This document shows, piece by piece, positions 7,810 through 15,318 of a stretch of DNA of 37,028 nt; position 1 is the first letter of the stretch, and the number at the start of each line of letters is the position of its first letter. Source of the DNA: DASSFZ01 sp036514635 (lineage in GTDB: Bacteria; Chloroflexota; Anaerolineae; Fen-1058); NCBI GenBank assembly GCA_036514635.1, contig DATBWU010000318.1:1-37028 (forward strand), read 5' to 3'. A program made the translations under genes and the position numbers. The notes below the pieces were generated by a model that searched no databases, was not told the origin of the DNA, and was given only the letters and a program-made list of their open reading frames with translations.

Positions 7810-8640
7810 ATGAACCCAGACGACAAGCTCAAAATCGATCCCGAAGTGACGCGCACGGTGCTGAAGCATTTTCTGCGCGACGAGATCCGCAAGGTGGGCT
7901 TCGAGAAGGCCGTCGTCGGCGTGTCGGGCGGCCTCGACAGCACGGTGGCGTGCTACCTGGCCGCGCAAGCGATCGGCCCGCAGAACGTGCTGGCGCTGCG
8001 CCTGCCGTACAAGACTTCCTCGCCGGACAGCCTGGAGCATGCGCAGATGGTGATCGACGCGCTCGGCGTCGAATCGGACACCATCGACATCACGCCGATG
8101 GTCGATCCGCTGATCGAGCGGCTGCCCGACATGAACGCGGTGCGCAAGGGCAACGCCATGGCCCGCGCGCGGATGATTGTGTGGTACGATCGCTCGGCGG
8201 CAATCAAGGGCCTGGTCGTCGGCACGAGCAACAAGACGGAACTGCTGTTGGGCTACGGAACCCTCTTCGGCGATATGGCGGCAGCAGTCAACCCGCTGGG
8301 TGACCTGTACAAGACGCAGGTGCGGCAACTGGCAAAGTATCTCGGCGTGCCGCAGCCGATCATCGACAAGCCGCCCTCCGCCGATCTGTGGATCGGCCAG
8401 ACCGACGAAGGCGAGATGGGCCTGACTTACGCCGAGGTCGATCGGCTTCTGGTCTTGCTAGTCGATGAGCGTTATACGCCCGCCGAGGTGATCGACGCCG
8501 GCTTCGACGCCAAATTCGTCGAGCGCGTGTGGCGCATGGTGCGCGTCAATCATTTCAAGCGGCGCGGGCCGGTGATTGCCAAGTTGAGCAGCCGGACGAT
8601 CGGGGTGGATTTCAACTACTTGAGAGATTGGGGCTACTGA
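7810..8640 (+). CDS. nadE: NAD synthetase, stand-alone synthetase subunit
   Basis: Converts nicotinic acid adenine dinucleotide to NAD using ATP and ammonia. The 276 residues match the length of the synthetase domain alone. The PP-loop SGGLDST lies at 39-45, the family motif GTSNKTELLLGY at about 139-150, then KTQVRQLAKYL and KPPSADLWIGQTDEGEMG with the acidic and lysine residues of the NaAD/ATP site. AAGG six bases before the ATG supports the start. In many bacteria a fused N-terminal glutaminase supplies ammonia; here that part is the preceding gene, so the pair probably works as a complex. Start region carries a short TTGGTTTGATAGTTGG repeat-like stretch upstream. Confidence 0.93.
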   Translation: MNPDDKLKIDPEVTRTVLKHFLRDEIRKVGFEKAVVGVSGGLDSTVACYLAAQAIGPQNVLALRLPYKTSSPDSLEHAQMVIDALGVESDTIDITPMVDPLIERLPDMNAVRKGNAMARARMIVWYDRSAAIKGLVVGTSNKTELLLGYGTLFGDMAAAVNPLGDLYKTQVRQLAKYLGVPQPIIDKPPSADLWIGQTDEGEMGLTYAEVDRLLVLLVDERYTPAEVIDAGFDAKFVERVWRMVRVNHFKRRGPVIAKLSSRTIGVDFNYLRDWGY

Positions 8641-8667
8641 TCATTGTTCCCTGCTCACTGTTTACTG

Positions 8668-9011
8668 ACTCACCTTACGCACACAAGGCCAACGTCATTG
8701 CGAGAACTCCACATCGCCGGGTAGCGATATGCCTGAAGACAGAAACTGGCGCGGCGTGTCCGCGCGGCGATGAATTCGCTGCGCTACTCCGCTGCGCCCG
8801 ATGAATCGGGCTAGTCGGATTCATCCGACGATGTGGTGTAGCCCGCCGAGTTCATCGGCGGGCGGGCACAACCTGGCAACGGCCCAAGTTTCTGAATAGG
8901 CAGCGTAGCCGCCGAAGCAATCGCTTGAGCCAGCCGGATGAGATTGCTTCGCTGCCCGCCACGCTGCGCTCGCGGCTTCGGCTACTCGCAATGACTCTGC
9001 GTAAGGTGAGT
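8668..9011. mobile_element. Miniature inverted-repeat element 1 (344 bp)
   Basis: Bounded by perfect 14-bp terminal inverted repeats, ACTCACCTTACGCA (8668-8681) and TGCGTAAGGTGAGT (8998-9011), and flanked on both sides by TACTG (8663-8667 and 9012-9016), the form of a target-site duplication. It has no ORF of note. Inside are a second pair of 10-bp arms (TCATTGCGAG at 8695, CTCGCAATGA at 8985), CGAAGCAATC/GATTGCTTCG arms, and short perfect hairpins GCCCGAT-GA-ATCGGGC (8796), GTCGGAT-TC-ATCCGAC (8814) and GCCCGCCGA-GTTCA-TCGGCGGGC (8841). Confidence 0.8.
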
Positions 9012-9016
9012 TACTG

Positions 9017-9142
9017 ACTCACCTTACGCAGTCGGGCAGGACTTTACCGCAGAGTGCGCGGAGAACGCAGAGATTTGCTTGGAAATCCGCTCCGCGCCCT
9101 CTGCGTTCTCGGCGGTGAAATGGTCTCTTGCGTAAGGTGAGT
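9017..9142. mobile_element. Miniature inverted-repeat element 2 (126 bp)
   Basis: Same 14-bp terminal inverted repeats as its neighbour (9017-9030 and 9129-9142), again flanked by TACTG (9012-9016, shared, and 9143-9147). Its interior is unrelated and consists of an ACCGCAGAG-type hairpin (9046-9114). It ends 17 bp before the start of the next gene and so may affect that gene's leader. Confidence 0.8.
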
Positions 9143-9159
9143 TACTGAGTTAGAGTGGA

Positions 9160-11502
9160 ATGACACAAGAGCGGCCCATCGCGTCTGACCTGCAGGCCAT
9201 TCCGAAGGCGCTCCAGTTGTACCTGGAGATCAGCCAGTATCCCATCCTGGCCAAGCGTATCCGCGAGCAAATGCGGCTCGAGCTGTTCGCGCGCGGCGTG
9301 ATCCGGCCAGAGACATTCGAGCAGGAAATTCGCGACAAGGCGATCCGCTCGCAGGCGCTGGAGGGCCTCAGCAATCCCTTCGAGCAGGAACCCACCGAAG
9401 TGTGGCAGACGCGCATCGAGAAAATTCGCGACGACCTCACCGATTTCTACTTCGCCTACAACCTGCCGCACGACCTGTTCCGCGAGATCGTGCAAAGCAT
9501 CATCGCCCAGCGCGCGCCGGCCCAGGAAGTCATCCTCACCTTCAACCCCGAACTGGCCCCGTGGGACCTGCTCTTCGCGCAGGGCGAGGCGTACGAGAGC
9601 GCGCCTCCCGAAAAACGCGCCCACGTCGAGCACCACCTGCGCGAGATCATCGTCGTGCTGATCAAAGGCATGATCTCCGACCAGCTCGACTTCGTGCGCG
9701 TGGCGCGCGAGTACTTCACGGTCAAAGACCTGAAAGAGGTCTACAACCGCCGCATCGGGCGCGGCAAGATCGGCGGCAAGGCCGCCGGCATGTTGCTGGC
9801 GTACAAGATCATTCAGCGCGAAGGCAAGCTGCGCGGCATCGACACGGAGAACGGCATCACCATCCCCGATTCGTATTACATCGCCTCGGACGTCTTCTAC
9901 GACATTCACGCCAAGAACAACCTGTTCCGCTTCATGAACCAAAAGTACAAGAGCCACGAGCGGATGCTAGAAGATTACCCGATCGCGTTCGAGGCCTACG
10001 TCAACAGCCAGATGCCGGAATACGTCGAGTGGGAACTGGCGCGCTTGTTGGATCGATTGAAGGATGCGCCGATCATCGTGCGATCGTCGAGCCTGCTGGA
10101 GGATAACTTCGGCAAATCGTTCGCGGGCAAGTACGACAGTTTCTTCCTGCCCAACCAGCGCACGCACGAGGAGAATCTGCGCGCGCTGACGACGGCGATC
10201 AAAAAAGTGTATGCCAGCGTCATCCGGCCCGAAGCGCTGATCTACCGCGAGCAGGTCGGCCTGACCGACTACGACGAGCGCATGGCGATCATGATCCAAA
10301 AGGTCGAAGGCGAGCGCTATGGCCGATACTTCTTCCCGGCTTTCGCCGGCGTCGCGTTCAGCCAGAACCCGTATCGCTGGAGCCCGCGCATTCGCGCCGA
10401 GGATGGGTTCATGCGGCTGGTGACCGGCCTGGGCACGCGCGCCGTCGAGCGGGTCGGCAGCGATTACCCGCGCATGGTCGCGCTTAGCCATCCCACGCTG
10501 CGGCCCGAGCAGACGGCCTCTGCGCTGCGGCGCTACTCGCAGCGCCAGATCGATGTGCTGGACATCGAAGAGAACACGCTGAAGACGCTATCCGTCAGCC
10601 AGGTGCTGGGCGCGGACTACCCGGCCTTGCAGACGATCATCTCGATCGATGAAGGTGACTACCTCCGGCCGCTAGCGGGCCGCGCCCTGTCGCTCGATCC
10701 GAGCCGGATGGTCGTCACATTCGATCGGCTGTTGTCGTCGCCGGCGCTGGCCGACCAGATGCGCCGGATGCTGGACTGCCTGGAAAAGACCTATAACCGC
10801 CCGGTCGATACGGAATTCGCCGGCGAGGTGCTATCGACGTACCCTGAATTGCAGGTGCGCGTTTCACTGCTGCAATGCCGGCCCCTGAGCCAGCGCCATC
10901 CCGATCAGCGCACGGCCATCCCCGCCGACATCCCGCCCGAGGCGATCGTGTTCACCGCCAATCGCCAAGTGCCGCACGGTTACGTCGATACCATCGGCTA
11001 CATCGTGTACGTCGATCCGCGCGCCTACGCGCGTATCCCTGACACGCAAACGCGCATCGAGATCGGACAGGTCGTCAGCCGGCTCAATCAGGCGCTGGCG
11101 AGCGAGCGCTTCATCCTGATGGGGCCGGGTCGCTGGGGCACGTCGAACTTGCAGTTGGGCGTCAAGGTGACGTACGCCGATATTTACAACACGGAGGTCT
11201 TGATCGAGATCGCGCACGAAGTCGAGGGCATCGTGCCGGAAGTGTCGTACGGCACGCACTTCTTTCAGGATTTGGTCGAGGCCGACATCTATCCGCTGCC
11301 GCTGTATCCCGATGATCGGTCGGTGATCTATCGACAAGACTTCCTCGACGCGGCGGCCAACGAATTGCCGGAGCTGCTGCCGGCGGATGCGTGCCATGCG
11401 TCGATCGTCAAAGTGATCGACATGCCGAGAGCCAGCGGTGGCAAGACGTTGACGATTGTGATGAACGGCGAAGAGGATAAAGCGGTGGCGTACCTGAAGT
11501 GA
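9160..11502 (+). CDS. PEP/pyruvate-binding (PPDK N-domain) protein lacking a phosphohistidine domain
   Basis: A 780-residue protein. Residues about 1-195 are helical and charged. The pyruvate phosphate dikinase N-terminal ATP-grasp domain follows: GGKAAGMLLAYK, IIVRSSSLLEDNFGKSFAGKYDSFF, then a central region ending near LQCRPL. These are the nucleotide-binding signatures of PEP synthase and PPDK. The phosphohistidine swivel motif (a TSHAAIVAR-type sequence) and the PEP-binding barrel are absent; instead residues 590-780 form a separate conserved region with LMGPGRWGTSNLQLGV and YGTHFFQDLVEADIYP. A kinase or dikinase-like reaction is possible but not shown. The gene starts 12 bp after element 2 and its TACTG flank; hairpins follow its stop. 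Confidence 0.8.
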   Translation: MTQERPIASDLQAIPKALQLYLEISQYPILAKRIREQMRLELFARGVIRPETFEQEIRDKAIRSQALEGLSNPFEQEPTEVWQTRIEKIRDDLTDFYFAYNLPHDLFREIVQSIIAQRAPAQEVILTFNPELAPWDLLFAQGEAYESAPPEKRAHVEHHLREIIVVLIKGMISDQLDFVRVAREYFTVKDLKEVYNRRIGRGKIGGKAAGMLLAYKIIQREGKLRGIDTENGITIPDSYYIASDVFYDIHAKNNLFRFMNQKYKSHERMLEDYPIAFEAYVNSQMPEYVEWELARLLDRLKDAPIIVRSSSLLEDNFGKSFAGKYDSFFLPNQRTHEENLRALTTAIKKVYASVIRPEALIYREQVGLTDYDERMAIMIQKVEGERYGRYFFPAFAGVAFSQNPYRWSPRIRAEDGFMRLVTGLGTRAVERVGSDYPRMVALSHPTLRPEQTASALRRYSQRQIDVLDIEENTLKTLSVSQVLGADYPALQTIISIDEGDYLRPLAGRALSLDPSRMVVTFDRLLSSPALADQMRRMLDCLEKTYNRPVDTEFAGEVLSTYPELQVRVSLLQCRPLSQRHPDQRTAIPADIPPEAIVFTANRQVPHGYVDTIGYIVYVDPRAYARIPDTQTRIEIGQVVSRLNQALASERFILMGPGRWGTSNLQLGVKVTYADIYNTEVLIEIAHEVEGIVPEVSYGTHFFQDLVEADIYPLPLYPDDRSVIYRQDFLDAAANELPELLPADACHASIVKVIDMPRASGGKTLTIVMNGEEDKAVAYLK

Positions 11503-11515
11503 CGCGGCTCAAAAA

Positions 11516-11574
11516 GGAGTGCAGGCAAGTGCAGCCTGACCCCACAAGGGGGCGCTTCGCAGAGACTGCACTCC
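11516..11574 (+). terminator. Hairpin after the PPDK-like gene
   Basis: GGAGTGCAG (11516-11524) pairs perfectly with CTGCACTCC (11566-11574). An inner CCCC-ACAA-GGGG hairpin sits in the loop. No T-run follows, so it may be a repeat element or a weak terminator rather than a classic intrinsic one. Confidence 0.45.
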
Positions 11575-11619
11575 GGTGAGACGTGGCCGCGCCTTCTCGA
11601 CTAATCCGCTGACAGACTG

Positions 11620-11654
11620 CCCCGCCCCGAATCGACCTCGTTCCGGCGGGGTTT
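11620..11654 (+). terminator. Second hairpin followed by T-rich bases
   Basis: CCCCGCC (11620-11626) pairs with GGCGGGG (11645-11651) and is followed by TTTCATT. It is a better terminator candidate for the PPDK-like transcript, although the T-run is short. Confidence 0.45.
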
Positions 11655-11710
11655 CATTCTGCGAGCGAGCCGGCCTGTCTTGTGAAACGCATTCGTGCCG
11701 ATTCGCGTAG

Positions 11711-11742
11711 ACGGGAGCACTGCACCCGCCGCAGGCGTGTGT
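11711..11742. repeat. 32-bp exact repeat, copy 1
   Basis: The 32 bases here (core GCACTGCACCCGCCGCAGGC) are identical to 17860-17891. Both copies are enclosed by short complementary ends: ATTCGCG with CGCGGAT here, ATTCACGGG with CCCGCGAAT in the other. The gap 11503-11919 holds only this, the two hairpins before it and the hairpin repeat after it. Confidence 0.8.
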
Positions 11743-11791
11743 TCGCGGATCAGCCCCTAACCCGGACGAGCCGGAGCCAACAAGGGAATTA

Positions 11792-11867
11792 ACCGCCGAG
11801 AACGCAGAGAACGCTGAGCATCCCCCAAAAATCTCTGCGCCCTCTGCGCGCCTTCGGCGTCTGCGGT
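11792..11867. repeat. ACCGC-type long hairpin repeat
   Basis: The left arm (ACCGCCGAGAACGCAGAG, then AACGCTGAG) is complementary, with slippage, to the right arm (CTCTGCGCCCTCTGCGCGCC, then GTCTGCGGT). It lies 52 bp before the next start codon. Members with the same outer ACCGC/GCGGT ends are at 9046, 12834 and 34985; 15146 and 17664 have related words. Confidence 0.8.
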
Positions 11868-11919
11868 GAAATCTTTGCACAAAAAGCAAAGACTTCAGAG
11901 GTGAGGTACTGGGAGTCTC

Positions 11920-12816
11920 ATGAAGCGAGCAGTCAGCGTCAGTCTGGGCAGCACCAAGCGCGACAAAGTGGTCGAGATCGATCTGCTGGGCGAGCGGGTG
12001 CGCGTCGAGCGCATCGGCACGAACGGCGACATCGCCCGAGCGGCGGCGCTCTTCACCGAGCTTGATGGGAAGGTGGATGCATTCGGCGTGGGCGGCATCG
12101 ACCTGGGCGTGCACACGCCGTGGAAGTTCTACCCGTTGTACGATGCGCAACGCATGGTCAAGAACGTCCAGCACACGCCGATGACCGACGGCGGCGGCTT
12201 GAAGATGACGCTCGAAGCGCGCGTGATGCAGACCGTGGAGCAGGCCATCGGCGCGGAGATTCAGCCCAAAACCGCGCTGCTTACCGCCGCGATCACGCGC
12301 TACGGCATGACCGAGTCGTTCGTCAGCGCCGGATACGCGTGCGTGTTCGGCGATCTCATGTTCGCACTCGGCCTGCCGATCCCGGTGCGCGGCATGACGG
12401 CGCTGCGCCGTTTGGCGAAACTCTTGCTGCCGATCATCGGGCGCATGAAGATCGAGTGGCTGTATCCGACCGGCGAGAAGCAGGAGAAGAACGAGCCGAA
12501 GTTCGAGCGGTATTACCAGTGGGCCGGTGTGACGGCGGGCGACTTCTTGTACGTCAAGCAGCATTTGCCGCTGCGCATGGACGGCAAGGTGATCGTGACC
12601 AACACGACGACTGCCGACGACGTGGAGATGCTGCGATCGCGCGGCGTGAAGGCACTGGTGACGACGACGCCCGTATTCGATGGCCGCTCGTTCGGCACGA
12701 ACATGCTGGAAGCCGCGCTCATCGCGGCCAGCGGCCAGCGCCGCGTCTTGACGCACGCGGAACTCGATCTGCTCATCAACCAACTCGACCTGAAGCCACA
12801 GATTCAGCGGCTGTAA
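11920..12816 (+). CDS. Conserved protein of the 'quinate 5-dehydrogenase' annotation family
   Basis: A 298-residue soluble protein. It opens MKRAVSVSLGSTKRDKVVEI, followed by LGERVRVERIGTNGD and DAFGVGGIDLGV, then PMTDGGGLKMTLEARVM and C-terminal DDVEMLRSRGVKALVTTTP and SFGTNMLEAALIAASG. I recognise these blocks from proteins automatically named quinate 5-dehydrogenase in Firmicutes, Deltaproteobacteria and Chloroflexota. No clear Rossmann GxGxxG motif is visible, and no shikimate-pathway gene is nearby, so the enzymatic name should not be trusted. GGAG five bases before the ATG supports the start. The NTP transferase gene follows after one hairpin repeat, possibly in the same transcript. Confidence 0.65.
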   Translation: MKRAVSVSLGSTKRDKVVEIDLLGERVRVERIGTNGDIARAAALFTELDGKVDAFGVGGIDLGVHTPWKFYPLYDAQRMVKNVQHTPMTDGGGLKMTLEARVMQTVEQAIGAEIQPKTALLTAAITRYGMTESFVSAGYACVFGDLMFALGLPIPVRGMTALRRLAKLLLPIIGRMKIEWLYPTGEKQEKNEPKFERYYQWAGVTAGDFLYVKQHLPLRMDGKVIVTNTTTADDVEMLRSRGVKALVTTTPVFDGRSFGTNMLEAALIAASGQRRVLTHAELDLLINQLDLKPQIQRL

Positions 12817-12833
12817 GACCGGCATCGGGATAA

Positions 12834-12901
12834 ACCGCGGAGAACGCAAAGAGCGCAAAGCGTTTTTGATCTCTTTGCGTTCTCCGCGCCCTCTGCGGTT
12901 C
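12834..12901. repeat. ACCGC-type hairpin with a 17-bp perfect stem
   Basis: GCGGAGAACGCAAAGAG (12837-12853) pairs perfectly with CTCTTTGCGTTCTCCGC (12871-12887); AACCGC and GCGGTT add outer pairs. It fills the gap between two plus-strand genes and ends 15 bp before the next start codon, so the structure would sit in the leader or intercistronic RNA. Confidence 0.85.
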
Positions 12902-12916
12902 AATAACGGAGTGTCT

Positions 12917-13699
12917 ATGGACGCCATTGTCATCGCCGGGCACACACCCGGCAAGATCGACGCGCTGCTGGAGTACGCCGGGGCCGAGAATAAAGCCTTT
13001 ATCCCGATCGCCGGCAAGCCGATGATCCAATGGGTGATCGATGCGCTGGCCGGATCGCGCCACGTCGATCGGCTGTGCGTTGTCGGGTTGGATGAGTCGT
13101 GCGGCATCGACTTTGGCCCGAAGCCGGTTCTCTTCGTGCCGGATCAAGGTCGCCTGACGAAGAACCTGTGGATCGGCGCACAGCGCATCTTGCCGGACAC
13201 GCCCGACCGCGATCACATCCTGGTGTGCGCGTGCGACATCCCGCTGATCACGACGGCCATCGTCGACGACCACATCGCGATGATGCTGGCGACCCCGCAC
13301 GACCTGTATTACACGATCGTCGATCGGGCGACGATGCTGGCGCGCTTTCCCGCCTCGCGCCGGACGTACACGCACGTGCGCGACGGCGCGTTCTGCGGCG
13401 GCGATCTGAACATGGCGAGCAGCAAAGTCATCGAAACCAATAAGGAACTGTGGGACGATTTGCTCGAAGCGCGCAAGAGCGCCCTGCGCCAGGCGATGCG
13501 CGTCGGCGTGTGGACGCTGTTCCAGCTCGCCACGCGGACATTATCGATCGCCGCCGCGGAAAGGCGCGCCGAGAAGATCCTCGGCGTGAAGTGCCGCGCC
13601 GTCCACACGCCGCACGCCGAAATCGGCATGGACGTGGACAAGCCGTTTCAACTAGACATCGTGCGCGCGGAGTTGGAGAAGAAGACGAACGACCGATGA
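12917..13699 (+). CDS. MobA/GlmU-like nucleotidyltransferase
   Basis: A 260-residue NTP transferase. The N-terminus MDAIVIAGHTPGKIDAL is the start of the GT-A-like nucleotide-binding fold. KAFIPIAGKPMIQWVIDAL gives the typical lysine/proline loop, and VCACDIPLIT the metal-binding aspartate in place of the more usual GDxP. The signature GxGxxR loop is altered (AGHTPGK), and family members with this form transfer nucleotides to sugar phosphates or molybdopterin. The specific substrate is unknown. ATG 12917 has GGAG upstream, whereas an earlier in-frame start lies in a hairpin repeat. The last codons (KKTNDR) are encoded by the left arm of another hairpin repeat, so the native C-terminus may have been altered. 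Confidence 0.8.
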   Translation: MDAIVIAGHTPGKIDALLEYAGAENKAFIPIAGKPMIQWVIDALAGSRHVDRLCVVGLDESCGIDFGPKPVLFVPDQGRLTKNLWIGAQRILPDTPDRDHILVCACDIPLITTAIVDDHIAMMLATPHDLYYTIVDRATMLARFPASRRTYTHVRDGAFCGGDLNMASSKVIETNKELWDDLLEARKSALRQAMRVGVWTLFQLATRTLSIAAAERRAEKILGVKCRAVHTPHAEIGMDVDKPFQLDIVRAELEKKTNDR

Positions 13700-13754
13700 C
13701 AAACGACGAAGGCGGCAGCCATCCGGCCTCCTTCGTCTTTGGTCTTTCGTCTTT
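13681..13754. repeat. GACGAA/TTCGTC hairpin repeat overlapping a gene end
   Basis: The left arm (GAAGACGAACGACC, then AAACGACGAAGG) is complementary to the right arm (CCTTCGTCTTTGGTC, then TTTCGTCTTT). The stop codon of the nucleotidyltransferase gene (13697-13699) lies in the left arm. The PAP2 gene begins 24 bp after the right arm. Confidence 0.75.
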
Positions 13755-13777
13755 GGTTGGGATTGAATAACCGCACC

Positions 13778-14272
13778 ATGCGCGAATCGCTACTAGCCTG
13801 GGATCATGCCCTCTCCGCCCGCCTGACGATCCGTCGGACGGGTTTTCTGCGTCGGAGTGCGCAGATCATCGCGCACACCGGCGACGGCATCGTGTGGATC
13901 GCCGCTGGTCTGGTCCTGATCATGCTCGATCGGCTCGATCTGGCGCTGCGCGAGGAGCTGACCGTCTTCACGCTGATCGTCGTCGTCGCCGCGATCAAGT
14001 TCCTCTTCCGCCGCCGCCGGCCGACAGGCGAACGCGGCACGTTGTACTTCCAGATGGACGCACACTCCTTTCCATCAGGGCACGCGGCGCGCACCGCCGC
14101 GCTGGCCGTGACCTTCGGCGCGCTGAACCCGGCGCTCGGCTTCGGGTTGGCCGTGTGGGCCGTGCTCGTCTCGCTGGCGCGCGTCGCGCTGGGCATTCAC
14201 TATCTATTGGATGTCGCGGCAGGGGCTATCGTGGGGATGGGCGTGGGGGCGATCATCGCCACAGTCTTGTAA
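13778..14272 (+). CDS. PAP2-family membrane phosphatase
   Basis: A small integral-membrane phosphatase of 164 residues. The three PAP2 catalytic motifs are present: KFLFRRRRP, PSGHAARTA, and ARVALGIHYLLDV with the nucleophile His and partner Asp. Transmembrane segments surround them (GIVWIAAGLVLIML, LTVFTLIVVVAAI, FGLAVWAVLVSLA, AAGAIVGMGVGAIIATVL). Such enzymes dephosphorylate undecaprenyl pyrophosphate, phosphatidylglycerol phosphate or other lipid phosphates at the outer face of the membrane. The start was set at ATG 13778 because upstream codons come from the preceding repeat. The substrate is undetermined. Confidence 0.88.
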   Translation: MRESLLAWDHALSARLTIRRTGFLRRSAQIIAHTGDGIVWIAAGLVLIMLDRLDLALREELTVFTLIVVVAAIKFLFRRRRPTGERGTLYFQMDAHSFPSGHAARTAALAVTFGALNPALGFGLAVWAVLVSLARVALGIHYLLDVAAGAIVGMGVGAIIATVL

Positions 14273-14278
14273 TGCATC

Positions 14279-14409
14279 AACCGCAGAAAGGCTCCTCCGC
14301 CTTTGGCGGGGAAAAGCCTCACCGCAAAGGCGCGACCCTGCAAAAGAACGCAGGGCAGGTGGGCGCGAAGACTCGGAAAACTTGGCGTGCTTGGCGTCTT
14401 CGCGGTTCA
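14279..14409. repeat. Modular hairpin repeat (ACCGCAA type), copy B
   Basis: Starts right after the PAP2 stop codon: AACCGCAGAAAGGCT, a CCGCC-TTT-GGCGG hairpin, GGGAAAAGCCTCACCGCAA, then CCCTGC-AAAAGAAC-GCAGGG (14336-14355), and a right arm ending GGCGTCTTCGCGGTT. The CCCTGC/GCAGGG stem replaces the CCCCGC/GCGGGG stem of copy A while keeping the same loop. Confidence 0.75.
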
Positions 14410-14457
14410 GTTCCCCGTTCGATCCGGGAAAGCCGATTCTTTCCTATCCAGCCGTTG

Positions 14458-15099
14458 TCATCCGGCCGCTCTCCGAGCCGGGAATATCGCTCGAATCAGC
14501 AGCACCACGCCCGCGCCGATGAACACCACCGGCCAGACGCGCGGGTCGCCGGCAGCCAGCACCACAGCGCCCATCAACGCGAGGAGGATCGCCGGATACC
14601 AGGCCCAGCCCATGTTCGGCCGCCCGATCGTCCACAGCCGCACCAGCCCGAACGTCGCGCCGAGGCCGAGGAAGAAAATCGCGCCCACCACCTGCGCGCT
14701 CAGGCGTGTTTCGGAAAGCAGCGGCATGATCGCCAAGGTAGTGACCGAGCCGGCAGGGATGATCGCCCACCAATTGGATCGACGAGTCAGCGCGACAACC
14801 CAGAAAGGCAAGGCGACACTGGCGAGGAAGACCGTGCCGATCACGTTCCCCGACAGCGACGTGTTCTCCGAGAGAAAGATCACCACACCCAGGCCGAGCA
14901 AAATGAAGCCGGGGAACAGTAGGCCCCACAGCGACCAGTTCGCCAGCACGGTGAACAGGAACAACAGCCCTAGCCCGCCGAAGACCCACGCCCAGAACGG
15001 GACCGGCACGCGAATCCAGCCTTGCTGCTGCGACAACAGCAGCACCCCGAGCACGATGAGCGTCAAGCCCCACACCAGCGCGCTGCGTGAGATGCGCAT
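14458..15099 (-). CDS. Multi-pass membrane protein (LiaF N-domain-like)
   Basis: A 213-residue hydrophobic protein with about seven membrane segments, for example ALVWGLTLIVLGVLLLS, WAWVFGGLGLLFLFTVL, LWGLLFPGFILLGLGVVIFL and WPVVFIGAGVVLLIRAIF. The first and last segments follow the WGxxLIxxGxxLL pattern of the membrane domain (DUF5668-type) that precedes the toastrack domain in LiaF-like proteins; here only membrane part is present, apparently duplicated. Of two close ATGs (15105 and 15099) I chose 15099, which has GGAGG at a six-base spacing. No function is known to me. It is the only minus-strand gene between 8.6 and 18.9 kb. Confidence 0.75.
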   Translation of the reverse strand: MRISRSALVWGLTLIVLGVLLLSQQQGWIRVPVPFWAWVFGGLGLLFLFTVLANWSLWGLLFPGFILLGLGVVIFLSENTSLSGNVIGTVFLASVALPFWVVALTRRSNWWAIIPAGSVTTLAIMPLLSETRLSAQVVGAIFFLGLGATFGLVRLWTIGRPNMGWAWYPAILLALMGAVVLAAGDPRVWPVVFIGAGVVLLIRAIFPARRAAG

Positions 15100-15145
15100 A
15101 GGCATCCTCCATGAGGGACATCAGACTTCATCGGAACTCAGCCGA

Positions 15146-15217
15146 TCCACGAAGATACACAAAGCAACACAAAGGAAAATCGGCCACTCTTCGTGCTCCT
15201 TCGTGTGACTTCGTGGA
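15146..15217. repeat. CCACGAAG-type hairpin repeat
   Basis: Left arm TCCACGAAGATACACAAAG, right arm TTCGTGTGACTTCGTGGA; the outer 8 bp (CCACGAAG/CTTCGTGG) are perfect. Same architecture as the ACCGC-type hairpins with a different word. The rest of the gap to 15300 shows nothing further. Confidence 0.7.
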
Positions 15218-15300
15218 GGAACTCCTGTTTCCGATAAAGTCCTTTCAGTGGAACGCGCTGGATTGTAGCACCGCGCCGATCAAGAGTCAAACTTTCGGCG

Positions 15301-15309
15301 TGATATAAT
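15301..15309 (+). promoter_or_regulatory. Extended -10 promoter of the first FemAB gene
   Basis: TGATATAAT gives an extended -10 (TG-N-TATAAT with TATAAT at 15304-15309). No good -35 is present, as is common with extended -10 promoters. The expected start point (about 15316) is at the ATG (15319), so the mRNA would be leaderless or nearly so, and no Shine-Dalgarno sequence is seen. Confidence 0.6.
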
Positions 15310-15318
15310 GCCTCCGCC

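Noticed and set aside
6843..7943. A 366-codon minus-strand open frame
   Set aside because: Antisense to the amidase and synthetase genes, whose catalytic motifs are intact; it would also contain their promoter region.
11509..13107. A 532-codon minus-strand open frame
   Set aside because: It lies antisense to the quinate-dehydrogenase-type gene and the start of the nucleotidyltransferase gene and crosses two hairpin repeats. Long antisense frames are expected in GC-rich DNA, and its protein is Arg/His/Gln-rich with no motif.
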